Below are positions 10,703-22,353 of a stretch of 64,000 nt of DNA, in pieces (within the stretch, counting starts at the first letter, position 1; every line of letters begins with the position of its first letter). Where the stretch lies: contig MU128909.1 in NCBI GenBank assembly GCA_014904985.1, forward strand, positions 48,566 through 112,565. The letters are read 5' to 3'. Below the pieces are notes generated by a model, which had not been told where the DNA came from, did no database searches, and saw nothing but the letters and a program-made list of their open reading frames with translations. The position numbers and the translations under genes were made by a program. Source of the DNA: Hydnum rufescens UP504. Lineage: Eukaryota; Basidiomycota; Agaricomycetes; Cantharellales; Hydnaceae.

Positions 10703-12456
10703 TTACTTGTCATTCCCCAACTCACACTGCTCCCTCATGATCTCCCACCCCACCTCAGCATAAGCCATGACATCCCCCCATTGCTGCCACACACTGTGTG
10801 CGACACTTGCCTGTGACTTTGCTACAGCCAACCCCTGCTCCAACTCCCGCACCCTCACCTCCTCCATCTCCACAGCCGTGGACGCCTCCACAGCTGCCCA
10901 TTGCAGCGAGAACTGTGCATTGCACCAACTTGGGCATCAGGTCGTCAGCCCACGTCTCCTCCATGTGCTTCAGGAGACTCTCGACCCGCAGAAGCAAGTT
11001 GCCTGCGGAGAGCTCAGGTGCAACCCCAGGCACCCCCCAGGCACCTCCTCCTCAACCCCCTCCACAGGAGAAGGCGAACCCTTCAACTCAGGCGACGCAA
11101 CACATCATCACCTGGAAGCCCGCGAAGGCTCCTTGCTGCCCTCAGCAACCCGCTTCAGGTGCCGATGACCCACCAGCACCAGGGAACACTTCTTGTTCTG
11201 CTTGGCGCATGCCTGGCAGCGAAACCGAGGACCAGACACACAAAGGGGCTCTTCCCCCTTCTTCCCACCCACCACCCACTGAGCATGCACAGACGCACAC
11301 CAATCGCACTAAAAAACCCACATCAGCAACATCGCAACTTCAAAAAAAAAAAACAAAACAAAACAAATTTTTTTTTAACTCACCATCGACAATCCCTCAT
11401 CCTTGCCCAAAATGAAAGGCGCATCCTTCGACACACCCCTCGGCACCTCCGCCACGGCTGCATGCCAAGCAGCATCCTTGGCCTCACGCCACACCTCAGC
11501 ATCGAGACGATGCGCCTCCTCTAAAGTGCACACCTGTCAGGGCCACGCTGTGATGAGAGCACCAAACAAATATAAACACAGATAACTCCGACTAAGTCCA
11601 GTGTGAGTCCGGCTAAGTCTGGGAGAATCCAGGCAAGAATGAGATAATGAGACTGAGATGGAGAGGCAGTCCAGCAGCCTGGAAGGGACTAGGCGGAAAC
11701 AAGCACAGCAGTCCTTAAGCTCACAGAGTCAACTGGGAAGTACTCGGACTGTAGTCTGGAGTAGAAGTGGAAATCCTGAGATTAACATTAAGGGAATAGG
11801 TACAGTGAGGCTAACCTGTAGTCCAGAGTAGAAGCAGAAATCCTGAGAGACCAAAGCTGAATCTCTGGATTTCACCCCGGACTACTTATACATAGTTCCT
11901 ATACTACGGGGGATTGATCACTTAATGAGAGGTGGTTACAGGGGGGCAGGCACAAGAGGGGGAGCGGGCAGGGGACAGGAAAGTGGAGGGGACAGGGACA
12001 GGGCCAGGGGTAAGTGTGTGGGAACCGGAAGTAAAGGAAACGAGGAAATGAAGGGGAAATGAAACGGAGACGGGGACAAACAGGAAACAAACCGGAACAA
12101 ATCCGGAAACAAATCCGGAATTAACTGGGAAATGGACGAACTCTGACAAACACCACTGCCTCTTCCTGGGCACGACGAACACCCACATTGTTCTCAATCT
12201 GCTCGATGCGCAGACACCAACCTGCAAGCTCCAACCCCATCTCAGGCATGAGGGGCGAAACCTCAGGCAGCTGACCTTGCAGTTGCACCTGCTGCTGTAC
12301 CACAAATCAACACAACTTACAGAAAAAACAAAAGTTTTCATCACTTACCTCCCACTTCACCAACTTGACCTTCGCAGTTGCAACCACCTCCTCGGTCTGG
12401 AGAATCTCCATTGCTGCCTTCATCTTGATCAAAGAAAGAATGGCTTTGTCAGCCAT
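10703..12456 (-). pseudogene. Antisense cysteine-cluster gene inside Gypsy-1
   Basis: On the minus strand exon 1 runs from ATG 12456 to 12349 (36 codons, MADKAILSLIKMK). A 54-bp intron (12348-12295, GTAAGT to TACAG) follows, then exon 2 (QQVQLQGQLPEV) to about 12150, where a 615-bp solo element interrupts it. Beyond the insertion the frame resumes (CTLEEAHRLDAEVW) to a GTGAGT donor near 11390. It continues after TTTTTTAG with CDWCASVHAQW and CQACAKQNKKC, a CxxC...CxxC cluster typical of small basidiomycete repeat-associated proteins. A Glu-rich coiled-coil-like end finishes at TAA 10703. Exact splice sites after the cysteine cluster are unclear. It could be a captured host gene or an antisense regulator of the element; the function is unknown. 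Confidence 0.6.
11535..12149 (+). mobile_element. Solo LTR-like element, 615 bp
   Basis: It starts TGTCAGGG and ends CTCTGACAA, flanked by the 5-bp duplication ACACC (11530-11534 and 12150-12154). Removing it and one ACACC restores the reading frame of the antisense gene. Two similar internal segments (TAGTCTGGAGTAGAAG and TAGTCCAGAGTAGAAG) and a TATA-like CTTATACATAG occur inside. The ends resemble the 847-bp TGTCAGG family elsewhere in the window but the body differs. Confidence 0.75.
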
Positions 12457-12594
12457 GTTGATGATGATGGTATGGAATCAGAAACGAGTGTGACAAACCT
12501 GTCCTTTATAGTAACCACCACAGCAACTGCCAAAACCACCAAAACACCCACCTTGAAAAAAATCGAGTTATGTGCTGCGAAGGGCTTCACGCTC

Positions 12595-12604
12595 AAAGGG
12601 GGGG
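12595..12604 (+). promoter_or_regulatory. Polypurine tract of Gypsy-1
   Basis: AAAGGGGGGG lies 3 bp upstream of the 3' LTR start TGTTACAAG, the position expected for plus-strand priming in reverse transcription. Confidence 0.75.
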
Positions 12605-12607
12605 TAC

Positions 12608-13064
12608 TGTTACAAGTCGTACTCGTAACCTCGCTTACGTATGCAGAATAACCAAGCCAATCATGCCATCACGTGACCAGCACCCTTGCTGCCATTGTGC
12701 CTTCCTCTTTCAGCATTTCCTATTATATACATCCCTCCTTTATTCATCACCCTTTATCCATAAACCCTTTTGATCTCTAATAGTATAAGTAGTTACTTGA
12801 TGTACACTCGCTCTTTAGAAGATTGAGAATATATTGTCAACCGATTGAATTCCACTCTCACGATCTCAGTTATTGCTCACAATTCTCATCTTAAAACCTT
12901 TGCCTATTAAGTCTCAAGAAGCCGGTCTTCCTTGTACATACTCGTCTCTTGTGACTTACGTAATCCCCACTTTGCGACTCCCTCGTCAATTGCCTTAAGG
13001 GCATTTCCTTGTATTCATCTCGATTACATCATTGTATCTTTTGCCTCAAGTACAACCCTTAACA
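12608..13064 (+). repeat. 3' LTR of Gypsy-1 (457 bp)
   Basis: Begins TGTTACAAGTCG and ends CAACCCTTAACA. TATA-like motifs occur near 12722 (TATTATATAC) and 12782. It is preceded by the polypurine tract. The duplicate block carries the same LTR at 20162-20618, also 457 bp. Confidence 0.85.
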
Positions 13065-13553
13065 CCCCCCCTAACTCACAATTTCCTCCCCAGGGCCTTC
13101 CATCCATGCCATTACCCTGAAAATTTACAGTTGGCTCATCCAAACACATTTATAACATCCCTCAAAATTTCAGATTTCTTACTGCAATGTCAGACCTTGC
13201 AGAATATTTTCAAGTGCCACTGTAATACACCCTCCAGTGAGGGCACTTGCAGAGCTCCAATGACTCTGATTTTTTGTAAGCCACACCTGACTGAGGTGAA
13301 CTCATGGCTCTAGGGGTCAAACCCATGGGTCTAATGCTCTAACTCATGGGTCAGCAGGTCCCACCCATGGGTGGAGTGGCCCAGCCCATGAGTTTTATTG
13401 TCAATACCCTGCCCTGACCATGCCAAAACCATGGTTTAGTGCTGTCCCCTCATGGGTCAATATTTGTCCAACCCATGGGTCTGTGATAGGTTGGGGGACC
13501 CTTTGGGTCCTCTCCTGTGCAGTAAAAGCCAACCCAAAGGGTCCAAATCTATC
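13065..13553. repeat. Non-coding, palindromic CCCATGGG motif cluster
   Basis: Between 13300 and 13490 variants of ACCCATGGGT (also ACTCATGGGT, CCCATGAG, ACCATGGT) occur about eight times at irregular spacing, followed by GGGACCCTTTGGGTCC and an inverted partner near 13527. There is no ORF. It separates the Gypsy-1 LTR from the truncated Gypsy-2 integrase. Confidence 0.55.
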
Positions 13554-14728
13554 TGCCTGAGGTGGGGCCAGAAGTAAGAATCAACAAGTTTCTTGTAGGT
13601 TGGATCTCACCCTCTATGGCCTGAAGTTATCATGGGCTTCCTTCATGAGCTCTTTTCGTCTCTCAGGATCCTGTATAACAAGTTGGGGGTAGGCCATGGT
13701 GATGTCTCCAGATTCAGTCATCATATAGGAAGTATCAGCATGTTGTTTGGATAAATGACTTTCAGTTAGTGATTCCTTTTGGGACCTTTAGAGTGTTAAG
13801 GTACTGTTCAATCTGGTCCCAATAGGTGTCACTATCCTTGTCCTTTTGCTTGTGTTGATGATCCAGGATGTCCTCAGAATCTGAGTCTGAATTTGCATTT
13901 TCATTTTCATTTCTTTGACCCAGATATGCTTGTACTTCTTGGGTCACTTGATTTTCTGAAAATGCAGCTGTGATCCAGAGGGTGTCATTGGCGTCATCAC
14001 GGGAATAGAATTCTCTTGAGGTTTTGAGGTGATGGATTGCATTGGGTATTTCATCAGGTTCAAGTTGGAGTTGGGTTGTAGAGAGGAATTTGTTGTCTTT
14101 GGTGGAAAGTTGGAAGGGTGTGTACTCTTCAAGCTCCTTGGGGTTCATTCCTGATATGAATTGACCACTCTTATCTGCTTCTAGTTCATCCTCACTATTT
14201 GAAGAATCTTCAGATGTATGTCTTCACCGAGATAGACCATCAGGTCCAGCATGGCGTTCAGCAGGGACATGATGAAGTTCAAAATCAAACAGCTGTATGT
14301 AGGAGACCCATCTAGTCATAGCAGCATTGGGTAGGCTTGGAGTATTGATCATTTCTTTCAGAAACTTAGCATCCACTTCCACTCTGAAGTGAATACCCCA
14401 TAGGTCATATCTGAGTGCTTTTAGTGCTCGAAATAGGCCATACAATTCGATTTTTGGCTGGGAATAGCAGCTTTCAACATCATTCCAGGTTATGGATCCA
14501 TACAACAGTGGATGTCTTCCATCTTCAAGGGTTTGGTACATGACATATCCAACTGCTGTCTGTGAACTATCAACAGCAATTGTGACCAGTCCTAGGTCAG
14601 AGTCAGTTCTTCCTGCTGAGGTACCTTAGCTAATGTTATATCCAGTGTCTTTAAAGCAGGTATGATAGTAATGGCTTGTTTAAGGATTCCCATAGCTTCC
14701 TCTGCATCTTCAGTCCACTGAAATTCAC
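13554..14728 (-). pseudogene. Gypsy-2 fragment: RNase H to integrase start (first copy)
   Basis: The minus strand carries the RNase H C-terminus (KIELYGLFRAL, EVDAKFLKEM, AGPDGLSR, 14224-14541), a Ser/Asp-rich linker (13762-14148) and the integrase HHCC start (GHRG, YFWPHL) near 13560-13690. It stops at the N gap and is nearly identical to 21108-22280. A partial RT-proximal ORF reaches the gap. Confidence 0.85.
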
Positions 14729-14753
14729 NNNNNNNNNNNNNNNNNNNNNNNNN
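14729..14753. other. Assembly gap, 25 N
   Basis: Exactly 25 N. The other gap in this window is also exactly 25 N, which suggests a fixed-length placeholder. Confidence 0.99.
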
Positions 14754-17700
14754 TCATACCACCCTTTGACCTTTCCCCCCGGCAGGGCACCGCCCCAATT
14801 CCTCTTCACAAAAAAGAAAGGTTGGTTGGCTTTGCCTTGCATTTGATTATTGAGGCACTCAATCAAAACTCACGAAAAAGAGTCGGGCTACCCCATTCCC
14901 TCATTCAAATTGACCTCCTCGATTAGCCTTCAAACAAGGCACCACGATCTATATGGGAAAATTGATCTTCGCGATGGCGCTTACTTACAACAATCAAGAG
15001 TTGCTGAAGGACATGATGGGGCTTCACATCATTTTGTACATTTCGTTAACAGTGCTTATTGATGGCTTGTAATGGCCAATGGGATGCCAGCCAACTCCCC
15101 AGCACAGTTCCAGTATTTCATGAATGGGACTTCATTCCAGATTATTGGGTGGGATCTTGTTCATCCATTGTTATAATCTCGATGACAATTTCCTTCATTT
15201 TTCTCCAAATTTCGCGAGAAGGAACACTTGGCAAACCACCATTTTCGCCGTTACTAAACAACAAACTCATGAAAAGAAAACCTTTTGTGGCCCCAAGGAT
15301 TCTTGGAATGCCCAAACCTTCAACACAGGACCACTATTGGTACCTCGGGCCTTTCCAATTCATTCACCCCTCTGGCCATTTCCCCAGGGGTGGGACCCCT
15401 ACCAAAAATTCAACGGGGGGCCAATTTCCTAAGTTGGGGGCCCCTGCCCAACCCACCTCCAGTAAAAGGAAGGGTCCAAGGGGGTCCATCCCCTTATGCT
15501 TCCGGGCCAAACCTTCTTACCACTGGGGCTTCATTCCACCGGGACCTACTCAGGGGAACCCTTCAACGGCACCCCTTTTAATCCCCGTCTCATGGAAAAA
15601 AAGTACAAAACCCTTCAACTTGGGGAACGGGATGGGAGAACCAGCGAGCTTTTCCCCAAAAAGGCATCAAAAAAATGGCCTTCGTATCCAGGGGGGGCCA
15701 ACCCATCCTTCCAACCCCCACCTTCGGGACCCCCAAACTACGGCATCATTCGTAAGGAACTTGGATGGCGTCCGGGAACTATGCCCATTCACCACGGAGT
15801 CCTTTGGTTCCACCCCAATAATCAAACGAGAACAATGGGGGAAAGGTTCGAACCCCCCGTGGGGCAATTCCGGGGCCGCGGATCAATGTTCAAAAGGTGG
15901 CAAACTGGGGGGAACTACGACCCATCCCCACGACCAAAGGAACTTCCTCATGAATCTTTTGACCACCTTTGTGGGGGGCCCTGGTTGGAGTGTACCTCCA
16001 AAGGGTGCCAAAAACTCACACAGTTTTCCATTTTCATTATTGGACCACAAAAATTTGGAGTAACTTCCCACCCTCCATGAAACCCTCCTCACCTCGTTTC
16101 AACAAGGGCGCAATGGTCAGAAAACCCCTTCTCCTCCTTTCCCAAACTAACATCATTCATCTATCGAACCAGGATACTGGGGAGGGGGGGGAAAACCAAG
16201 ACCCCCAACCTTACCAAAGACCACCCCTGACATTTATCCACCCCAAACGGGGGAAAACAAGGTAATATATTGCAACCGTGGAACCCGCAAACCCCTCCAA
16301 AATGATTCATTTGCGGGATGCCAAGCCCTCCTCCAACTCGGACATGCTCTTTAGTGCCATACTTCAAGAGTGGACCCTCAATTGACCAACCCCCTCCTCA
16401 AACTCCGGAGATGGGGGGACTTCTCCACCAAAACTGATTTGGGGAAGGGCACCTTGTGGACAACACCCATCGGCCCAATGGGCATCCAAAGACCCCCCAA
16501 CCAAAGGTGGACTCCACAGCCCCCCCACCTTCTTCCTCACCTTCATTAGAGGTTGTGACATTGCATACTACACAAGAGAGGGGCTAACCATCCCCCCCCA
16601 ACTAATCGGGCAATCTCCACCTCCAACATCCTTCATGCTTCGGCATGACCACCTCCCTTAGGGTGGGGCCACCCAGGCATTCACAAACCCCATCCCGTCT
16701 TAATTATGCAGAAATACTACTGGCCAGGACTAACGAAAACGGGGCAAGGCCATGTATGATCTTGTGTCATTGTGCGGAGCCTCATGCGAAATCCTCACCC
16801 ACACTGCATATGGCCCCCCTTCAAAATTCCCCCATTTGTTGATCAACCCCCTGGAACTCAATCGGCAATGGGACTTCATCACCGGACCCCCACCCCCCTC
16901 CTCATTCGACTCCACTCTCATGATTGTTGGGCTGATTCACAAAAGATGGGTCTCTTTCATCCCCCCACAGTCCAGGACCACTTCCCGCAGAAGGACTTGC
17001 CGACCTAAAGTCATCAATGGGTTTCATATCCCAAACATGGTAACACCTGCCGGACATCATCTCAGATCGTGGCTCACTCTTCATTTCCAACTTCTGGAAA
17101 ACACTTGCTGAAGAGACTGGCATCAAACTCAACCTCTCAACCACATATCACCCCAAGACTGGATGGCCAAAACTGAGCAACCTGAACCCAAAATCCCTCA
17201 AGCAGTACTTGCAAATTTATGTTGACTACCTACCAAGACGACTGGGGGCTTACTTCTCCCCTCACAGAGTTCGCATACAACAATGCCGAGCACTCTGTGA
17301 TGAACGTGACACCCTTCTTTTGCAAATAAAGGCTTTCACCCCAACCTCGAGATCAATATCGGAAGCAGTACCTTCAACCAAGGCCCAACCAAGCTGCTCT
17401 TGAACTTTGTGACATAACCCCAATTACATTCGCAACCAACTTGCGATCACACGCAACAAAACAAACAAAACAGCCAGTAGCTGGATCGTGACCCCTTTTA
17501 CCCACCTCTCAACATCCAGTGATCAAGTTATGGGCTTGACACGTGGCAACATCAAAAAACAAAGCAACCATCAAAAGAACTGGACCACAAGAAACTCGGC
17601 CCCTTCCCCCAGTCACCGAGGAAAGTTTCAAACCAACGCATATCGCCTTGGGGCCTCCCTCGTGCCATGAATCAAATCCACACACTCCCATGTGTGACTA

Positions 17701-18480
17701 CTTGAGCCTGTTCACCCCAATCCCTTCCCCAATTGCACCCCAACCACCTCTCACACCTGTCAAAATCGACAGCAAACTCGAATACGAAAATCGCAGAAAT
17801 TGTTGACAGCAAGATCGATTGTCGCCATTGCGGTAATGGCTTAACCTATCATGTACGATGGTCCCGGCTATGAGCACACCAACGATGAGTTTAGCTGGCT
17901 CCCAGCAGCAGAACTCGCCAATGCTCATGAAGCAGTAATCGGACTTTCATGTGCCACACCCCGAAAAACCAGGACGAGAAGTACTTGACCTGGCAGTATA
18001 AATCGTGATGATCATGACACCGCCGCTTTCATGACCATTATCTCTCTTCCTCACATCTCTCTATCTCTCTTCCTCTCTCCACATCTCTATATCTTCTTCC
18101 CTCTCCACATCTCTCCCACATGTCTCTATCGCCCCAATGTTTCTTGACTTCCTCCTCTTGTTTCATACTCTCGTCTTTCTTTGCCTTTTCCTTTTTTCTT
18201 TTCTTACCCATTAAAACTCCAGTTTACTCCCTCAGACAGTCAGAAAACAAATGAAAATTTTAATTTTTTACTTGTCATTCCCCAACTCACACTGCTCCCT
18301 CATGATCTCCCACCCCACTCAGCATAAGCCATGACATCCCCCCATTGCTGCCACCCACACTGTGTGCGACACTTGCCTGTGACTTTGCTACAGCCAACCC
18401 CTGCTCCAACTCCCGCACCCTCCTCCTCCATCTCCACAGCTGGACGCCTCCACAGCTGCCCTTGCCGAGAACTGTGCATT
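14754..18480 (+). other. Error-rich duplicate of the Gypsy-1 RT-integrase region
   Basis: This aligns base by base with 7619-10435 and beyond but is crowded with one- to three-base insertions, mostly repeats of the neighbouring base. 14754-18001 spans 3248 bp against 2816 bp in the first copy, an excess of about 15 per cent. Errors thin out after about 17700 and vanish near 18480. All long ORFs inside (for example a 334-codon one at 15059-16063) are frame-shift artefacts. The pattern is that of an unpolished long read used to fill a gap, not of mutation. It should not be annotated as a separate transposon copy. Confidence 0.85.
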
Positions 18481-20012
18481 GCACCAACTTGGGCATCAGG
18501 TCGTCAGCCCACGTCTCCTCCATGTGCTTCAGGAGACTCTCGACCCGCAGAAGCAAGTTGCCTGCGGAGAGCTCAGGTGCAACCCCAGGCACCCCCCAGG
18601 CACCTCCTCCTCAACCCCTCCACAGGAGAAGGCGAACCCTTCAACTCAGGCGACGCAAACATCATCACCTGGAAGCCCGCGAAGGCTCCTTGCTGCCCTC
18701 AGCAACCCGCTTCAGGTGCCGATGACCCACCAGCACCAGGGAACACTTCTTGTTCTGCTTGGCGCATGCCTGGCAGCGAAACCGAGGACCAGACACACAA
18801 AGGGGCTCTTCCCCCTTCTTCCCACCCACCACCCACTGAGCATGCACAGACGCACACCAATCGCACTAAAAAACCCACATCAGCAACATCGCAACTTCAA
18901 AAAAAAAAAACAAAACAAAACAAATTTTTTTTTAACTCACCATCGACAATCCCTCATCCTTGCCCAAAATGAAAGGCGCATCCTTCGACACACCCCTCGG
19001 CACCTCCGCCACGGCTGCATGCCAAGCAGCATCCTTGGCCTCACGCCACACCTCAGCATCGAGACGATGCGCCTCCTCTAAAGTGCACACCTGTCAGGGC
19101 CACGCTGTGATGAGAGCACCAAACAAATATAAACACAGATAACTCCGACTAAGTCCAGTGTGAGTCCGGCTAAGTCTGGGAGAATCCAGGCAAGAATGAG
19201 ATAATGAGACTGAGATGGAGAGGCAGTCCAGCAGCCTGGAAGGGACTAGGCGGAAACAAGCACAGCAGTCCTTAAGCTCACAGAGTCAACTGGGAAGTAC
19301 TCGGACTGTAGTCTGGAGTAGAAGTGGAAATCCTGAGATTAACATTAAGGGAATAGGTACAGTGAGGCTAACCTGTAGTCCAGAGTAGAAGCAGAAATCC
19401 TGAGAGACCAAAGCTGAATCTCTGGATTTCACCCCAGACTACTTATACATAGTTCCTATACTATGGGGGATTGATCACTTAATGAGAGGTGGTTACAGGG
19501 GGGTAGGCACAAGAGGGGGAGCGGGCAGGGACAGGAAAGTGGAGGGGACAGGGACAGGGCCAGGGGTAAGTGTGTGGGAACCGGAAGTAAAGGAAACGAG
19601 GAAATGAAGGGGAAATGAAACGGAGACGGGGACAAACAGGAAACAAACCGGAACAAATCCGGAAACAAATCCGGAATTAACTGGGAAACGGACGAACTCT
19701 GACAAACACCACTGCCTCTTCCTGGGCACGACGAACACCCACATTGTTCTCAATCTGCTCGATGCGCAGACACCAACCTGCAAGCTCCAACCCCATCTCA
19801 GGCATGAGGGGCGAAACCTCAGGCAGCTGACCTTGCAGTTGCACCTGCTGCTGTACCACAAATCAACACAACTTACAGAAAAAACAAAAGTTTTCATCAC
19901 TTACCTCCCACTTCACCAACTTGACCTTCGCAGTTGCAACCACCTCCTCGGTCTGGAGAATCTCCATTGCTGCCTTCATCTTGATCAAAGAAAGAATGGC
20001 TTTGTCGGCCAT
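18268..20012 (-). pseudogene. Second copy of the antisense cysteine-cluster gene
   Basis: It has the same exon/intron layout as 10703-12456, with start ATG at 20012 and stop TAA at 18268. The first part of the C-terminal coiled coil is frame-shifted in the noisy seam. The same 5-bp-flanked solo element interrupts exon 2 at 19092-19705. Being part of the duplicated block, it is probably the same locus or its other allele. Confidence 0.55.
19092..19705 (+). mobile_element. Solo LTR-like element, second copy
   Basis: It sits at the same insertion site and has the same ACACC duplication (19087-19091, 19706-19710) as the element at 11535, with only scattered substitutions. Sharing one insertion site shows that the two blocks descend from one already-interrupted locus. 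Confidence 0.75.
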
Positions 20013-20161
20013 GTCGATGATGATGGTATGGAATCAGAAACAAGTGTGACAAACCTGTCCTTTATAGTAACCACCACAGCAACCGCCAAAACCACCAAAA
20101 CACCCACCTTGAAAAAAATCGAGTTATGTGCTGCAAGGGCTTCACGCTCAAAGGGGGGTAC

Positions 20162-20618
20162 TGTTACAAGTCGTACTCGTAACCTCGCTTACGTATGCAG
20201 AATAACCAAGCCAATCATGCCATCACGTGACCAGCACCCTTGCTGCCATTGTGCCTTCCTCTTTCAGCATTTCCTATTATATACATCCCTCCTTTATTCA
20301 TCACCCTTTATCCATAAACCCTTTTGATCTCTAATAGTATAAGTAGTTACTTGATGTACACTCGCTCTTTAGAAGATTGAGAATATATTGTCAACCGATT
20401 GAATTCCACTCTCACGATCTCAGTTATTGCTCACAATTCTCATCTTAAAACCTTTGCCTATTAAGTCTCAAGAAGCCGGTCTTCCTTGTACATACTCGTC
20501 TCTTGTGACTTACGTAATCCCCACTTTGCGACTCCCTCGTCAATTGCCTTAAGGGCATTTCCTTGTATTCATCTCGATTACATCATTGTATCTTTTGCCT
20601 CAAGTACAACCCTTAACA
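20162..20618 (+). repeat. Gypsy-1 3' LTR, second copy
   Basis: 457 bp with the same TGTTACAAG and CCCTTAACA ends and the same upstream purine tract as 12608-13064, and nearly identical sequence. Confidence 0.85.
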
Positions 20619-21107
20619 CCCCCCTAACTCACAATTTCCTCCCCAGGGCCTTCCATCCATGCCATTACCCTGAAAATTTACAGTTGGCTCATCCAAACAC
20701 ATTTATAACATCCCTCAAAATTTCAGATTTCTTACTGCAATGTCAGACCTTGCAGAATATCTTCAAGTGCCACTGTAATACACCCTCCAGTGAGGGCACT
20801 TGCAGAGCTCCAATGACTCTGATTTTTTGTAAGCCACACCTGACTGAGGTGAACTCATGGCTCTAGGGGTCAAACCCATGGGTCTAATGCTCTAACTCAT
20901 GGGTCAGCAGGTCCCACCCATGGGTGGAGTGGCCCAGCCCATGAGTTTTATTGTCAATACCCTGCCCTGACCATGCCAAAACCATGGTTTAGTGCTGTCC
21001 CCTCATGGGTCAATATTTGTCCAACCCATGGGTCTGTGATAGGTTGGGGGACCCTTTGGGTCCTCTCCTGTGCAGTAAAAGCCAACCCAAAGGGTCCAAA
21101 TCTATCT
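20619..21107. repeat. CCCATGGG motif cluster, second copy
   Basis: Duplicate of 13065-13553 with the same approximately eight CATGGG palindromes and the GGGACCCTTTGGGTCC inverted pair. No ORF. Confidence 0.5.
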
Positions 21108-22353
21108 GCCTGAGGTGGGGCCAGAAGTAAGAATCAACAAGTTTCTTGTAGGTTGGATCTCACCCTCTATGGCCTGAGTTATCATGGGCTTCCTTCATGA
21201 GCTCTTTTCGTCTCTCAGGATCCTGTATAACAAGTTGGGGTAGGCCATGGTGATGTCTCCAGATTCAGTCATCATATAGGAAGTATCAGCATGTTGTTTG
21301 GATAAATGACTTTCAGTTAGTGATTCCTTTTGGGACCTTTAGAGTGTTAAGGTACTGTTCAATCTGGTCCCAATAGGTGTCACTATCCTTGTCCTTTTGC
21401 TTGTGTTGATGATCCAGGATGTCCTCAGAATCTGAGTCTGAATTTGCATTTTCATTTTCATTTCTTTGACCCAGATATGCTTGTACTTCTTGGGTCACTT
21501 GATTTTCTGAAAATGCAGCTGTGATCCAGAGGGTGTCATTGGCGTCATCACGGGAATAGAATTCTCTTGAGGTTTTGAGGTGATGGATTGCATTGGGTAT
21601 TTCATCAGGTTCAAGTTGGAGTTGGGTTGTAGAGAGGAATTTGTTGTCTTTGGTGGAAAGTTGGAAGGGTGTGTACTCTTCAAGCTCCTTGGGGTTCATT
21701 CCTGATATGAATTGACCACTCTTATCTGCTTCTAGTTCATCCTCACTATTTGAAGAATCTTCAGATGTATGTCTTCACCGAGATAGACCATCAGGTCCAG
21801 CATGGCGTTCAGCAGGGACATGATGAAGTTCAAAATCAAACAGCTGTATGTAGGAGACCCATCTAGTCATAGCAGCATTGGGTAGGCTTGGAGTATTGAT
21901 CATTTCTTTCAGAAACTTAGCATCCACTTCCACTCTGAAGTGAATACCCCATAGGTCATATCTGAGTGCTTTTAGTGCTCGAAATAGGCCATACAATTCG
22001 ATTTTTGGCTGGGAATAGCAGCTTTCAACATCATTCCAGGTTATGGATCCATACAACAGTGGATGTCTTCCATCTTCAAGGGTTTGGTACATGATGTATC
22101 CAACTGCTGTCTGTGAACTATCAACAGCAATTGTGACCAGTCCTAGGTCAGAGTCACGTTCTTCCTGCTGAGGTACCTTAGCTAATGTTATATCCAGTGT
22201 CTTTAAAGCAGGTATGATAGTAATGGCTTGTTTAAGGATTCCCATAGCTTCCTCTGCATCTTCAGTCCACTGAAATTCACTTGCTGGTATCTTTGTAAGC
22301 CTTGTCAATGGTTTTGCAATTTTAGCAAACTGCCAGTTCCAGTTCCTAGCCAC
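21108..22353 (-). pseudogene. Gypsy-2 RNase H, linker and integrase N-terminus
   Basis: The frame at 22353-21775 (192 codons) contains AKPLTRLTK, the RNase H motif IAVDSSQTAVGY, KIELYG, EVDAKF and PDGLSR, giving the four acidic residues of the fold (D, E, D, D). A linker rich in Asn/Asp/Ser (21699-21313) follows. Integrase then begins with EELMKEAHDNSGHRG, a TGA where Arg is expected, and DPTYKKLVDSYFWPHL, the two His of the HHCC zinc domain. Sequence homology ends at about 21108, so catalytic DDE residues are absent. Confidence 0.85.

Larger units (their letters stand above)
4910..13064 (+). mobile_element. Gypsy-1: decayed chromodomain Ty3/Gypsy retrotransposon
   Basis: Domain order is gag with CCHC knuckle, aspartic protease, reverse transcriptase, RNase H, HHCC/DDE integrase and C-terminal chromodomain, the chromovirus order. 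The 3' LTR (12608-13064) is complete and preceded by a polypurine tract. The 5' LTR is reduced to its last 67 bp (4910-4976). A 2.2-kb segment between pol and the 3' LTR holds an antisense gene. All in-frame stops I followed are TGA where relatives have arginine, and there are also frameshifts, so the copy is dead. A near-duplicate of 7619-13064 appears at 14754-20618. Confidence 0.9.

Noticed and set aside
15059..16063. 334-codon ORF as a gene
   Set aside because: It is an off-frame reading of the error-rich duplicate of Gypsy-1 RT. Gly/Pro-rich sequence and inserted bases show it is an artefact.
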